64,000 nt of DNA, taken from the NCBI GenBank assembly GCA_036502575.1, contig DASXYL010000008.1:1-64000 (forward strand), read 5' to 3'. Below the pieces are notes generated by a model. That model made no database searches. It was not told where the DNA came from and worked only from the letters and a program-made list of their open reading frames with translations. This DNA comes from DASXRA01 sp036502575. GTDB lineage: Bacteria > Actinomycetota > Actinomycetes > Mycobacteriales > Jatrophihabitantaceae. Both the position numbers and the translations under genes were made by a program. Below, piece after piece: positions 17,707 through 26,030 of this stretch (position 1 is the stretch's first letter; each line of letters begins with the position of its first letter).

Positions 17707-18531
17707 CTACCGTCCGGTGAACCGCGGCTCGCGGTGCTCTTTGAACGCCGCGAGTGCTTCGGTCATGTCGCTCGTACGGGTCAGCAGCGCCTGGCCGCGG
17801 TTCTCCAGTTCCAGCGCGGACGCGTATGACCCGACCTCGTGGTTGCGCTGCAACGCCCGCTTGGACAGCTTGATGCCGCCCGGCGAGTTGGTCGAGATCG
17901 TCCGGGCGAGGTCCAGCGCCGCGTCCAGGAGCTGTTCGGCGGGGACGACGCGATTCACCAGCCCGATGCGCAGGGCCTCGTCGGCCTCGACGACCCGTCC
18001 GGTGTAGCCGATCTCGGCCGCCCGGCCTGGTCCCACGAGCCGGGTCAGCTGCCACGACACCCCGAGTTCGCCGATGGACAGGCCGACGCGCACGAATGCC
18101 GTGCTGAACTTCGCGGTCGGTGCAGCGAGCCGGATGTCGCACGCCAGGGCGAGCCCGAAGCCGCCGCCGGTTGCCGGACCGTGAACGGCGGCGATCACCG
18201 GAAACGGCAGCGCGTGAATCGCGGCCAGCCCGAACGCGGCGGTCTCCTGGAGCTTGAGGTAGTCGCGGACGCCCAACTGCGTGATCACGTCGATCTCGTC
18301 GAGGTCGAAGCCGGCGCAGAACGCGCGCCGGCCCGCGCCGGTGACGATCAGTGCGCGGGCATGGGTGTCCCGAAGTGCTCGGGCGACCAGGCCGTGCTCG
18401 GTGAACATCCGCATCGTCTGCGAGTTCATGCGGTCCGGGCGGTTGATGCGCATGATGACGATGTCACCTTCGACGACTTCGAGCTCGATCTCGCGTAGTT
18501 CGGGCGGCTCGAACGTGAACTGCGACGACAC
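17707..18531 (-). CDS. Enoyl-CoA hydratase/isomerase family protein (block A, second copy)
   Basis: A 274-residue crotonase-fold protein. The oxyanion-hole regions are present: GAGRRAFCAGFDLDEID and HGPATGGGFGLALACDIRLA. The catalytic region reads GLSIGELGVSWQLTRLVG. The C-terminus (NSPGGIKLSKRALQ, then SYASALELENRGQALLTRTS) is nearly the same as that of the preceding hydratase, so the two are tandem duplicates. GTG 18531 starts 7 bases after the upstream stop. It would hydrate or isomerise an unsaturated acyl-CoA; the substrate is not determinable. It is the last gene of decayed catabolic block A. Confidence 0.85.
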   Translation of the reverse strand: MSSQFTFEPPELREIELEVVEGDIVIMRINRPDRMNSQTMRMFTEHGLVARALRDTHARALIVTGAGRRAFCAGFDLDEIDVITQLGVRDYLKLQETAAFGLAAIHALPFPVIAAVHGPATGGGFGLALACDIRLAAPTAKFSTAFVRVGLSIGELGVSWQLTRLVGPGRAAEIGYTGRVVEADEALRIGLVNRVVPAEQLLDAALDLARTISTNSPGGIKLSKRALQRNHEVGSYASALELENRGQALLTRTSDMTEALAAFKEHREPRFTGR

Positions 18532-18538
18532 GGTGGGC

Positions 18539-19339
18539 TCAGCTCCCGGTGAATGCGGGGGCACGCCGCTGCTTGAACGCCTCGAGTGCCTCGGTCATGT
18601 CTGACGTACGGGTGAGCAACGCCTGACCGCGGTTCTCGAGCTCCAGCGCAGCGGCGTAGGAGCCGATCTCCATGTTCGCCTGCAACGCCCGTTTGGATAG
18701 CTGTACGCCTCCCGGCGAGTTGGCGCAGATTTGCTCGGCCAGCTCGATCGAGGCGTCCAGCAGCCGTTCTGGCTCGACCACGTCGTTGACGAGGCCGGTG
18801 CGCTCGGCCTCGTCGGGCAGCACGAACCGTCCGGTGTAGGCGAGCTCGGCGGCGAGAGCCGGCCCGACGAAGCGCGGCAGCAGCCACGAGATGCCCAGGT
18901 CGCCGGCGGACAGGCCGATGCGGGTCATCGCCGCGTTGAACTTCGCCGCGGTCGACGCGATGCGGATGTCCGCGGCCAGGGCCAGCGAGAATCCCCCGCC
19001 GGCGGCGGCACCGTTGACCGCGGCGATCACCGGTATGCGCATGCGGCGGACGGCGAGTAGGGCGCGCGCCGCGATCTCCTGACGTTCGAGCATTTCCAGC
19101 GGTGCCAGGTCGGCCAATTGGTCCGCGTCATCGAGGTCGTAGCCCGCGCAGAACGCCTTGCCGGCTCCGGTGATGATCAGGATGCGAACGTCGTCGTCCG
19201 CGTCGAGCGTGTCGGCCAGCGCTTCGAGATCATGGAACATCCGGACCGTCATCGCGTTCAGCCGATCCGGACGGTCCAAGGTCGCGACCGCGATCTGCCG
19301 CTGCGGCCGGCGCACCCGGATGGTCTCGAGTTCGATCAT
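18539..19339 (-). CDS. Enoyl-CoA hydratase/isomerase family protein (block A, first copy)
   Basis: A 266-residue crotonase-fold enzyme. The oxyanion loops are ITGAGKAFCAGYDLDDAD and NGAAAGGGFSLALAADIRIA; the catalytic segment is RIGLSAGDLGISWLLPRFVG, with Asp where many hydratases have Glu. ATG 19339 overlaps the TGA of the short chimeric frame upstream (ATGA). In intact block B, the position directly after the acyl-CoA dehydrogenase holds only a 16-codon frame, so this hydratase marks what the duplicated block once carried there. Expected role: hydration or isomerisation of an acyl-CoA intermediate. Confidence 0.88.
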   Translation of the reverse strand: MIELETIRVRRPQRQIAVATLDRPDRLNAMTVRMFHDLEALADTLDADDDVRILIITGAGKAFCAGYDLDDADQLADLAPLEMLERQEIAARALLAVRRMRIPVIAAVNGAAAGGGFSLALAADIRIASTAAKFNAAMTRIGLSAGDLGISWLLPRFVGPALAAELAYTGRFVLPDEAERTGLVNDVVEPERLLDASIELAEQICANSPGGVQLSKRALQANMEIGSYAAALELENRGQALLTRTSDMTEALEAFKQRRAPAFTGS

Positions 19340-19509
19340 CGGTCGCGCACCTCCGAGCCGATCAGCCGGGTGACGATGATGTGCTTCTGTATCTGGGCGG
19401 TGCCGTCGCCGATCTGGTAGCCGAAGACGTCGCGGAAACGCTGCTGGAAGGGCAGCTCGTCCGACCAGCCGTTGGGCATCAGGTTGACCCCGAAGCGAAT
19501 GTCGTTCAT
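19336..19509 (-). pseudogene. 57-codon chimera: start of an LLM oxidoreductase joined to the end of an acyl-CoA dehydrogenase
   Basis: The frame begins MNDIRFGVNLMPNG, matching the first residues of the luciferase-like gene ending at 33845 (MNHPTDIRYGVNLMP). It continues WSDELPFQQRFRDVFGYQIG to the stop, matching the last 44 residues of the acyl-CoA dehydrogenase at 32682-33845. In block B those two genes are adjacent and in that order. An in-frame deletion of about 2 kb, removing most of both, leaves exactly this product. Bases 19391-19472 are identical to 32737-32818 (82 of 82). The stop overlaps the next ATG as in a live operon, so the remnant may still be translated. Confidence 0.85.
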
Positions 19510-19522
19510 TAGGAGCTCCGCG

Positions 19523-19565
19523 TGTCACAGATATTCATTGCGTGATGTAGTACGGTAACATCACG
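19523..19565. promoter_or_regulatory. Conserved promoter/operator of PaaX block A
   Basis: Bases 19523-19560 align without gaps to 37437-37474 in front of the second paaX-like gene (32 of 38 identical, beginning TGTCACAG and ending GTAACA). Within it lies a perfect inverted repeat, CGTGATGT - 9 bases - ACATCACG (19541-19565). It sits between the divergent regulator and catabolic genes, so it is the probable PaaX-type operator. Confidence 0.7.
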
Positions 19566-19599
19566 TGAGCCGGAGGTACAGGGGAGCGGAGGTGGTGAG

Positions 19600-20358
19600 G
19601 TGGTCGTCTCCGCCGGCGTGACCGATCGGAATCTGCCGACCATCCAGCCGCTGACGGCACGCAACATCGTGCTCAGCACGCTGCTCGGCTATCACCCGCC
19701 GGAATTGCCGATCCGTGCCCTCGTCCGGGTCGCAGCGCTTTTCGGTATCGCCGACCGCGCCGTCCGCACCGCGGTCTCGCGGATGGTGAGCAGTGGCGAC
19801 CTGACCGCCTCCGACGGCGTCTACGGCCTCACCCGGCGACTCATCGACCGACAGGCCCGCCAGGAGGCGAGCCTGTCGCCGGTCACGACCGAGTGGGACG
19901 GGACGTGGGAGATCGCGATCGTGACCTCGCCGCCGCGCCCGCTCGGCGACCGGGTCGCACTGCGCAGGAGCATGGGCCAGTTGCGCTTCGCCGAGTTGCG
20001 CGAAGGTGTCTGGACGCGGCCGGCCAACCTCGAGCGCGACCACGACGACGTCGTCAACGATCAGTGCACCGTCTTCCGCGGCCATTACGACAACGCCGCC
20101 ACGCTGGTCGAGTCTCTCTGGAATCTGCGCGCCTGGGCGACCGAAGCTCGTCGTCTCGGGAACGTGATCCACGGCGTGACGGACCTGCAGTCGGGCTGGC
20201 TGGCCTCCGCCGAAGTCATACGGCACCTGCTCGTCGACCCCTGCCTGCCGCCAGCGCTGGTGCCCGACGATTGGCCGGGCGACGAACTTCGGCAGCGCTA
20301 CACCGACTTCATCGCCACGTTCGCCGCCCAACTGCGCGAATACAGCCAGGCTGTGTGA
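19600..20358 (+). CDS. PaaX-family transcriptional regulator (block A)
   Basis: About 252 residues. The N-terminal winged helix (LLGYHPPELPIRALVRVAAL, then RAVRTAVSRMVSSGDLTASDGVYGLT) and the middle domain (TEWDGTWEIAIVTSPPRPLG, then LRFAELREGVWTRPANL) are those of PaaX, the phenylacetyl-CoA-responsive repressor family. Family members bind an aryl- or acyl-CoA effector and release the operator. It is divergent from block A and very similar along its whole length to the regulator at 37503. The GTG at 19600 is one of several possible starts; conserved sequence begins about residue 12. Confidence 0.88.
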   Translation: MVVSAGVTDRNLPTIQPLTARNIVLSTLLGYHPPELPIRALVRVAALFGIADRAVRTAVSRMVSSGDLTASDGVYGLTRRLIDRQARQEASLSPVTTEWDGTWEIAIVTSPPRPLGDRVALRRSMGQLRFAELREGVWTRPANLERDHDDVVNDQCTVFRGHYDNAATLVESLWNLRAWATEARRLGNVIHGVTDLQSGWLASAEVIRHLLVDPCLPPALVPDDWPGDELRQRYTDFIATFAAQLREYSQAV

Positions 20359-20365
20359 GCCACGG

Positions 20366-21472
20366 TCACTGATGGACGAGCACCACCTTCACGGCCTCGC
20401 CGCGGTGCTGCAGCTCGACCGCTTCGTTGATCTGATCGAACGGCACCTTCGTGATCATCTTGTCGAAGGGGAAGCGGCCCGCGGCGTGCAGCGCCAGAAG
20501 CTCCGGGATGAAGGCGTCGGGATCGCTGTCGCCTTCGACGATGCCCTTCACCGTGAGGCCCTGAATCATCGTGTTGATGATGTTGAGGCTGATTGCGGCC
20601 GCCGGATCACTCGGCACGCCGACGATGCCGAGCACGCCCCGGGGCGCCAGGCCGGCAGCTGCGGCCTCGATCACCTCCGGCCGGCCGGTCGTGTCGAAAA
20701 CGTAGTCGACCCCGTCCGGCACGGTGGCCCGGATCTGCTCGGCGAGGTCACCGGCCGCCGGATCGATCGCATGGGTTGCCCCCAGATCGAGAGCGAGTTC
20801 GCGGCGGTTCGCGTGCGGCTCGACGACGAGGATGTGGGAGAGGTCCCGCACGACCGCCCCGAGCACCGCGGACAGACCGACCGAGCCGGCGCCGAGCACC
20901 ACGATCGACGAGCCGGCCGGAGCGGCGAACGAGCGCATCACCGCGCCGGCGCCGGTCTGTACCCCGCAGCCGAGCGGACCGACGATGTCGAGCGGAGCGT
21001 CATCCGGAAGCTTGACGACGCTCCGCTCGCCAGCAACGGCATGCGTGGCGAACGAGGACTGACCGAAGAACATGCCGCCGACCGACTCCCCTGTTGGCAA
21101 CGAGAGTGGCGACGTGCCGTCCAGGCGGCCTCCGGCGTAGTTGAGCGGCATGAACAAGTGGCAGTAGGCGGGTGCGCCGACCACGCACGACGGGCACTTG
21201 CCCCACGTGGAGAACGACAGCGCAACCGGGTCGCCGGGCTGCACCTTGCTCACGCCCGGGCCGACGTCGACGACCCGCCCGCTGCCCTCGTGCCCGAGCA
21301 CACCCGGCGTCGGGAACGGGATGACCCCGTCACGCGTCGCGAGATCCGTGTGACACAGGCCGACAGCCGCGATCTCGACGAGCACCTCGCCGGGTCCGGG
21401 CGGCGCGAGGACCAACGGTTCGAGCGTGAACTCGCTCGAACCCGGACGGAACACAGCCGCTGTGATGTCCAC
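20366..21472 (-). CDS. Zinc-dependent alcohol dehydrogenase, MDR family
   Basis: A 368-residue medium-chain dehydrogenase starting at GTG 21472 behind GGAGG. Catalytic zinc ligands are C-H in GLCHTDLATRDG, H-E in GVLGHEGSGRVV, and the cysteine of PLGCGVQTGAGAVM. A structural-zinc-like segment (GKCPSCVVGAPAYC) has three cysteines. The Rossmann motif is VLGAGSVGLSAVLGA, with a basic/acidic end (VVEPHANR) suggesting NAD. It resembles aryl- or allyl-alcohol dehydrogenases. It lies convergent to the PaaX gene and near the P450 and aldehyde dehydrogenase, so it may oxidise the alcohol that the P450 makes to an aldehyde. Confidence 0.88.
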   Translation of the reverse strand: MDITAAVFRPGSSEFTLEPLVLAPPGPGEVLVEIAAVGLCHTDLATRDGVIPFPTPGVLGHEGSGRVVDVGPGVSKVQPGDPVALSFSTWGKCPSCVVGAPAYCHLFMPLNYAGGRLDGTSPLSLPTGESVGGMFFGQSSFATHAVAGERSVVKLPDDAPLDIVGPLGCGVQTGAGAVMRSFAAPAGSSIVVLGAGSVGLSAVLGAVVRDLSHILVVEPHANRRELALDLGATHAIDPAAGDLAEQIRATVPDGVDYVFDTTGRPEVIEAAAAGLAPRGVLGIVGVPSDPAAAISLNIINTMIQGLTVKGIVEGDSDPDAFIPELLALHAAGRFPFDKMITKVPFDQINEAVELQHRGEAVKVVLVHQ

Positions 21473-21702
21473 GAAATCCTCCGTTGGGCTCGGACCGTCG
21501 ATTCCAGCAAGGAGCGTCTCCCGCCCTGGTCTCCCACGACGACCTCCGTTGGGGGGAGGTTTGCCGCCCGTTCGGATCGCGATGCCCCGACGGTGCTCTT
21601 GCCCGCGCCCAACAACAGGGCGTACGGTCGACCATATTAACTATCAGTCCATACGCAGTTCATGCCAATGGCACAATTGTCGAGCCTCGCGAGGAGGCAG
21701 CG

Positions 21703-22881
21703 ATGCTGACGGTGGTGGACCAAGACAGCGTTGCGGACGTCCCGATCGGGCCGTCAGGACGGGGCAATCAGACCGCGACGGACGTCGAGCGTGTCCGCTC
21801 GGTCATCGATCAGGTAGCTGACACCATCGGCTGGGCCGGCGACGGAGCCTGCTCGAGCGACGTCAGGACGGTTGTGGACGCGCAAGCCGCCGTCGAAGCT
21901 GCACTGCGGGCGGTTGCGGCACGCTTGCTCGACAGTGACGCGACCGCCGTCGAACACGACCGACAGGTGTCGGCCCTCGACCAGCTCCGGCAGGAACAAG
22001 TGCTGTTGCAGGAAGCCGTCTCCGCGCGACGGGCCGAAGCGATGAACGACGTCCGGGTCGCGCTCGACAATCTGCGTCGGGTCGGGACGGTGTCCGAGTT
22101 GGTGGCCCAGGCTCCGGTCGAGGCCGCCCGGCTCGGATTCGAGCGGTGCCTTCTCTCGAAGATCTCCGAGTCCAGATGGATCGCGCGATCCGCATACGTG
22201 AGCGGGGACGACCAGCTCGCCGACGCGATGATCGACGCGGGCAATCGGACGCCGCGTGTCATCGACGCCCGGCTCGTCGAATACGAACTCGTCCGGCAAC
22301 GCAAGTCGCTCTTGGTTCGCGACGCGTTGCACAACGACCGCGTGCACCCCGAACTGGTCCGACTCGTGAAGCCCGAGGCCTACGTCGTCGCGCCGATCAT
22401 CGCGCGCGGATCGGTCGTCGGCTTCATCCATGCCGACGTCGGCCCGGACAGCAATCCGGTGGACGAGTTCGACCGCGACCTTCTCGACGCGTTCTCGACC
22501 GGGCTCAGCATCACGTTGGAAAGCCTCTACTACCGCGAGCAACTCGACCGCATCCGCCTGCACATGGACGGCCTCGGCAACCTGAGCTCCTGCCTGCTCG
22601 GCGACGGAGGCGCCGAACGCCCGAGCGGCGAGCCGACCGCGCAGCTCCTGCCGCCCTCGGCCCGGAGCCTGCTCCAATCGGCCGGCGGCCCGCTCGACCG
22701 GCTCACGCGTCGCGAGGTCGAGGTCTTGATGCACATGGCCGATGGCGAGACGAACCGCCGCATCGCAGCCCGGCTGTACGTATCCGAAGCGACGGTCAAG
22801 GCCCACGTGAAGCACATCCTGCGCAAGCTCGACGCTGCCAACCGCGCGGAGGCCGTCTCACGCTACTTCCGATCGAGCTAG
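21703..22881 (+). CDS. LuxR-type regulator with GAF-like sensor domain
   Basis: A 392-residue protein from ATG 21703 behind GAGGAGG. A coiled, Ala/Arg-rich N-terminus (to about 135) leads to a GAF-like sensor (about 140-285: LGFERCLLSKISESRWIARS, later VAPIIARGSVVGFIHADVGP). The last 65 residues are a LuxR/FixJ HTH (LTRREVEVLMHMADGETNRR, then YVSEATVKAHVKHILRKL). Such GAF-LuxR activators often switch on catabolic genes upon binding a small molecule. Its position between alcohol dehydrogenase and the P450/aldehyde dehydrogenase genes suggests control of those. The repeated TCCCT-GGGGG motif at 24436-24536 is a candidate target. Confidence 0.85.
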   Translation: MLTVVDQDSVADVPIGPSGRGNQTATDVERVRSVIDQVADTIGWAGDGACSSDVRTVVDAQAAVEAALRAVAARLLDSDATAVEHDRQVSALDQLRQEQVLLQEAVSARRAEAMNDVRVALDNLRRVGTVSELVAQAPVEAARLGFERCLLSKISESRWIARSAYVSGDDQLADAMIDAGNRTPRVIDARLVEYELVRQRKSLLVRDALHNDRVHPELVRLVKPEAYVVAPIIARGSVVGFIHADVGPDSNPVDEFDRDLLDAFSTGLSITLESLYYREQLDRIRLHMDGLGNLSSCLLGDGGAERPSGEPTAQLLPPSARSLLQSAGGPLDRLTRREVEVLMHMADGETNRRIAARLYVSEATVKAHVKHILRKLDAANRAEAVSRYFRSS

Positions 22882-22894
22882 TGTCCGCGCCGGA

Positions 22895-23110
22895 TCACGG
22901 CTGCGCGGGCTCGCGACTCAGCAGCGATATGGCGCCGACCGGGCAGACGAGCACGGCGCCGCGCGCCTTGGTTTCGGACTGCTCGTCCGACGGCTGGCCG
23001 ACGACGTGCACGGCGCCGTCGTCGTCGCCGAGGTCGAAGAACTCGGGCGCGGCGGCCACGCACTCGCCGTGGCCCTCGCACACCGCCGTATCGACGTGGA
23101 TCCTCACCAT
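22895..23110 (-). CDS. Small [3Fe-4S]-type ferredoxin
   Basis: A 71-residue protein with the cysteine pattern of single-cluster actinobacterial ferredoxins: CEGHGEC near residues 11-17, where the histidine replaces the second cysteine and so predicts a [3Fe-4S] cluster, and the closing CP in VLVCPVGAI. The ATG overlaps the TGA of the P450 gene (ATGA), so the two are translated together. Such ferredoxins pass electrons to the neighbouring P450. The natural reductase may be the [2Fe-2S] flavoprotein at 26031 or one elsewhere in the genome. Confidence 0.92.
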   Translation of the reverse strand: MVRIHVDTAVCEGHGECVAAAPEFFDLGDDDGAVHVVGQPSDEQSETKARGAVLVCPVGAISLLSREPAQP

Positions 23111-24360
23111 CAGGACTCCTTGGGCCGCCAGGTCGCGGGAAGCTTCATGACGCCCTGCATGAAGTTCGACAGCATGTACTCCGGCTCGCCCAGCTGCAGG
23201 TCCAGGAGCTGCTCGTCGAGCTCGCGCAGCGCGGACTTGAGCATCTGCTTCGCCAGGGCGCTGCCGAGGCACAGGTGGATGCCGCCGCCACCGAAGGCCT
23301 GGTGCGGGTTGGGGTTGCGGTCGATCCGGAAGGTGAACGGGTCGCCGAAAACCTCTTCGTCACGGCAGCCCGAGACGTACCACATGACGACCTTGTCGCC
23401 GGCCTTGATCGTCTTGCCGCGCAGCTCGATGTCCTGGTTCGCGACGCGGCGGAAGTGCGTCAGCGGCGGCTTCCACCGCAGCAGCTCGTTGATGGCCGGA
23501 TCGATCCGCGCGTCGAAGTCGGTGTAGAGCAGCGCGCGCTGGTCGGGGTGGTTCTGAAGGGTGATCAACGACTGGGCCGTCGAGTGACGCGTCGTGTCGT
23601 TCGCGGCGCCGGCGAGCAGGCAGAAGAACGCACCCAGCTCGGCGTCGGTCATCCGCTCGCCCTCGTAGTCGGCGTTGAGGATCCAGCTCAGCAAGTCGTC
23701 GCCGGGGTTCTCGCGCCGGCGCGCCGCCATCTCGAGCGCAGCGGTCTGCAGCGTGGTCGCGGCGTCGACGAACACGTCGAGCGGCGTCCCGATGTGCGCG
23801 TACTCGGGGTCGGCCCAGCTGCCGAGCTGCTCGGCGGCGTCCATGACCAGCTGCCGCTGTTCGACGTCCTCGATGCCCATGAACTGGGCGAAGACCCGTC
23901 CGGGGATCTCCTTGGTGACGAGAGCGCAGAGATCACCCGCGCCGCGCGGCGCCACGTCGCTGACGATGTCGCGCACGGTGGCGGCGATGTCGGCGTCCAT
24001 CCGACGGACGTTCCGGGGGGTGAACGTCGACCCGACGATGCCACGAAGCGCGGTGTGCCGCGGCGCGTCCATGACGAGGAAGGAGAGGATCGTCTCGAGC
24101 TGCGGGAAATCGTCGACGAAGACACCGAGCGTCGAGGTGAACAGCTCCGGGTTGCGCGACACGTAGCGGATGTCCTCGTGCTTGACGAGCGACCAGAAGC
24201 CGGCCTCGTTCGGCAGATCCGGCGCGATCGGGTCCGGGGCGTCGTTCCACGACACCGGCTCGTTCGCCCGCAGCCACGCGAACGCCGCATCGCGTTCTTC
24301 GCCCGGCTGGGCCCAGAACTGCAGCGTGTTCAGCTCGGTGTTCGGTGCGGTTGTGGTCAT
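23110..24360 (-). CDS. Cytochrome P450
   Basis: A 416-residue soluble P450 with the expected landmarks: I-helix AGAANDTTR near 250-258, K-helix E292-x-x-R295 (ELLR), and the heme-binding loop FGGGGIHLCLG with Cys364 as axial ligand. ATG 24360 is chosen over an upstream in-frame ATG because MTTTAPNTE is the typical short leader. Overall it recalls the CYP125/142/124-like actinobacterial group that oxidises sterol or terpenoid methyl groups, but I would not assign a CYP number. Paired with the overlapping ferredoxin, it probably hydroxylates a hydrophobic substrate as the first step of the pathway encoded around it. Confidence 0.93.
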   Translation of the reverse strand: MTTTAPNTELNTLQFWAQPGEERDAAFAWLRANEPVSWNDAPDPIAPDLPNEAGFWSLVKHEDIRYVSRNPELFTSTLGVFVDDFPQLETILSFLVMDAPRHTALRGIVGSTFTPRNVRRMDADIAATVRDIVSDVAPRGAGDLCALVTKEIPGRVFAQFMGIEDVEQRQLVMDAAEQLGSWADPEYAHIGTPLDVFVDAATTLQTAALEMAARRRENPGDDLLSWILNADYEGERMTDAELGAFFCLLAGAANDTTRHSTAQSLITLQNHPDQRALLYTDFDARIDPAINELLRWKPPLTHFRRVANQDIELRGKTIKAGDKVVMWYVSGCRDEEVFGDPFTFRIDRNPNPHQAFGGGGIHLCLGSALAKQMLKSALRELDEQLLDLQLGEPEYMLSNFMQGVMKLPATWRPKES

Positions 24361-24435
24361 CGAGCACGCCCCTGTCATGCGGTCACCGATTCGTCTGTAC
24401 GCCGACGGTATTGGCCGCGAGCGGGCGTCGCGTCA

Positions 24436-24536
24436 TCCCTAGGGGGACAAGCTCGATGCTCCCTGCGGGGGACGCGAACACGGGCGAGGCGCAGTTAGCG
24501 TCGCCCGCACAGGTCTTGTCACATCCCTCAGGGGGC
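24436..24536. repeat. Three TCCCT-GGGGG motifs between the P450 and aldehyde dehydrogenase genes
   Basis: TCCCTAGGGGGA (24436-24447), TCCCTGCGGGGGA (24460-24472) and TCCCTCAGGGGGC (24524-24536) lie in the divergent promoter region. The last is immediately before the aldehyde dehydrogenase start and also serves as its purine-rich ribosome-binding site. Each is a near-palindrome of CCCT/AGGG type, as bound by dimeric regulators. The nearby LuxR-type protein is the obvious candidate to bind them. Confidence 0.5.
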
Positions 24537-24540
24537 TGTC

Positions 24541-25998
24541 GTGAGCGTTGTCGAGTACGCCGATCTCTACCTCGGCGGCGAGTGGGTGAAGCCGAGTGGT
24601 CCGGATGCGATCCGGGTCGTGTCCGCGAGCACCGAGGCATATATCGGGAGCGTCCCCGAAGGCAACGAGGAGGACGTCGACCGTGCGGTCCGGGCCGCCC
24701 GGGCCGCCTTCGACGACCCGGCCGGTTGGTCGCGTTGGGCTCCGCCGAAGCGCGCCGAGGTCATGGAGCGCTTCGCCGCCGAACTGGAGTCGCGCGCGGA
24801 GGAGACCGCACGCCGGGTGAGCGACCAGAACGGCATGCCCATCATCGTCGCGAACCAGTTCGAAGCGGTCTTCCCGGCCTTGCTGCTGCGCTACTACGCC
24901 GGCCTGGCCAAGGACATGCCGTTCGAGGAGGAGCGTCCCGGCCTGCTCGGCGGCGCGTCACTCGTCATCAACGAGCCGGTCGGCGTGGTCGGCGCGATCG
25001 TGCCCTGGAACGTGCCCCAGGCGATCACCTTCCTCAAGGTCGCACCGGCCCTCGCCGCGGGATGCACCGTCGTGCTCAAACCATCGCCCGAGACGGTGCT
25101 CGACGCTTTCCTCATGGCCGAGGCGGCGCTGGCCGCCGGCCTTCCCGCCGGCGTCCTCAACGTCGTTCCCGGCGGGCGCGAGCTCGGCGCGTATCTCGTG
25201 AGCCACCCGGGCGTCGACAAGGTGTCGTTCACCGGCTCGACCGCGGCCGGACGGACGATCGCCGAGACGTGCGGGCGGCTGCTGCGTCCGGTCACGCTGG
25301 AGCTGGGCGGGAAGTCAGCGGCGATCGTCCTCGACGACGCCGATCTCGTCAGCAACATGGAGAGCTTCTTCGGCGCCACCCTGCTGAACAACGGTCAGAT
25401 CTGCTGGCTCGGCACGCGCATCCTCGCGCCACAGAGTCGCTACACCGAGGTCGTCGACACCATCACCGGCCTGGCCGGCGCCGTCAAGGTCGGCGAAGCC
25501 CTCGACCCGAGCACGCGGATCGGGCCGCTCGTCTCCCCGCGGCAGCGCGACCGCGTCGAGTCGTATATCGCGAAGGGCAACGCCGAAGGGGCACGGCTGA
25601 CGGTCGGCGGCGGCCGACCGGAGCAGTTCGAGAAGGGCTGGTTCGTGCAGCCGACCGTGTTCGCCGACGTGGACAACAAGTTCACGATCGCGCAGGAAGA
25701 GATCTTCGGCCCGGTGCTGTCGGTGATCCCCTACCGCGACGAGGAGGAAGCCGTCGCCATCGCGAACGACTCCGACTTCGGCCTGGGTGGTTCCGTGTGG
25801 ACGGCCGACCCCGACCGCGGTGCGGCATTCGCCCGGCGGGTGCAGTCGGGCACGATCGGCGTCAACGCCTACATCAACGACCCGACCGTGCCGTTCGGCG
25901 GCATCAAGGCCAGCGGCATGGGACGAGAGATGGGTCCCGAGGGTCTCGCCGGCTACCAGGTGCTGAAGACGATCTACCTCGACCGTCGCGGTGCCTGA
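24541..25998 (+). CDS. NAD(P)-dependent aldehyde dehydrogenase
   Basis: A 485-residue ALDH-superfamily enzyme. Residues 153-160 (IVPWNVPQ) contain the oxyanion Asn157, K180 (VVLKPSPET) binds cofactor, E254 in LELGGKSA is the general base and C288 in NNGQICW is the nucleophile. The C-terminal motif EIFGPVLSVIPY is intact. Closest in feel to the family used for aromatic and terpenoid aldehydes (vanillin, geranial or perillyl-aldehyde dehydrogenases). It starts with GTG 4 bases after an AGGGGG site and is divergent from the P450 operon. Likely role: oxidise the aldehyde made by P450 and alcohol dehydrogenase to a carboxylic acid for CoA activation. Confidence 0.93.
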   Translation: MSVVEYADLYLGGEWVKPSGPDAIRVVSASTEAYIGSVPEGNEEDVDRAVRAARAAFDDPAGWSRWAPPKRAEVMERFAAELESRAEETARRVSDQNGMPIIVANQFEAVFPALLLRYYAGLAKDMPFEEERPGLLGGASLVINEPVGVVGAIVPWNVPQAITFLKVAPALAAGCTVVLKPSPETVLDAFLMAEAALAAGLPAGVLNVVPGGRELGAYLVSHPGVDKVSFTGSTAAGRTIAETCGRLLRPVTLELGGKSAAIVLDDADLVSNMESFFGATLLNNGQICWLGTRILAPQSRYTEVVDTITGLAGAVKVGEALDPSTRIGPLVSPRQRDRVESYIAKGNAEGARLTVGGGRPEQFEKGWFVQPTVFADVDNKFTIAQEEIFGPVLSVIPYRDEEEAVAIANDSDFGLGGSVWTADPDRGAAFARRVQSGTIGVNAYINDPTVPFGGIKASGMGREMGPEGLAGYQVLKTIYLDRRGA

Positions 25999-26030
25999 GC
26001 CGCGCTAGTGTCGCGCTAGGGACCTCCGGC

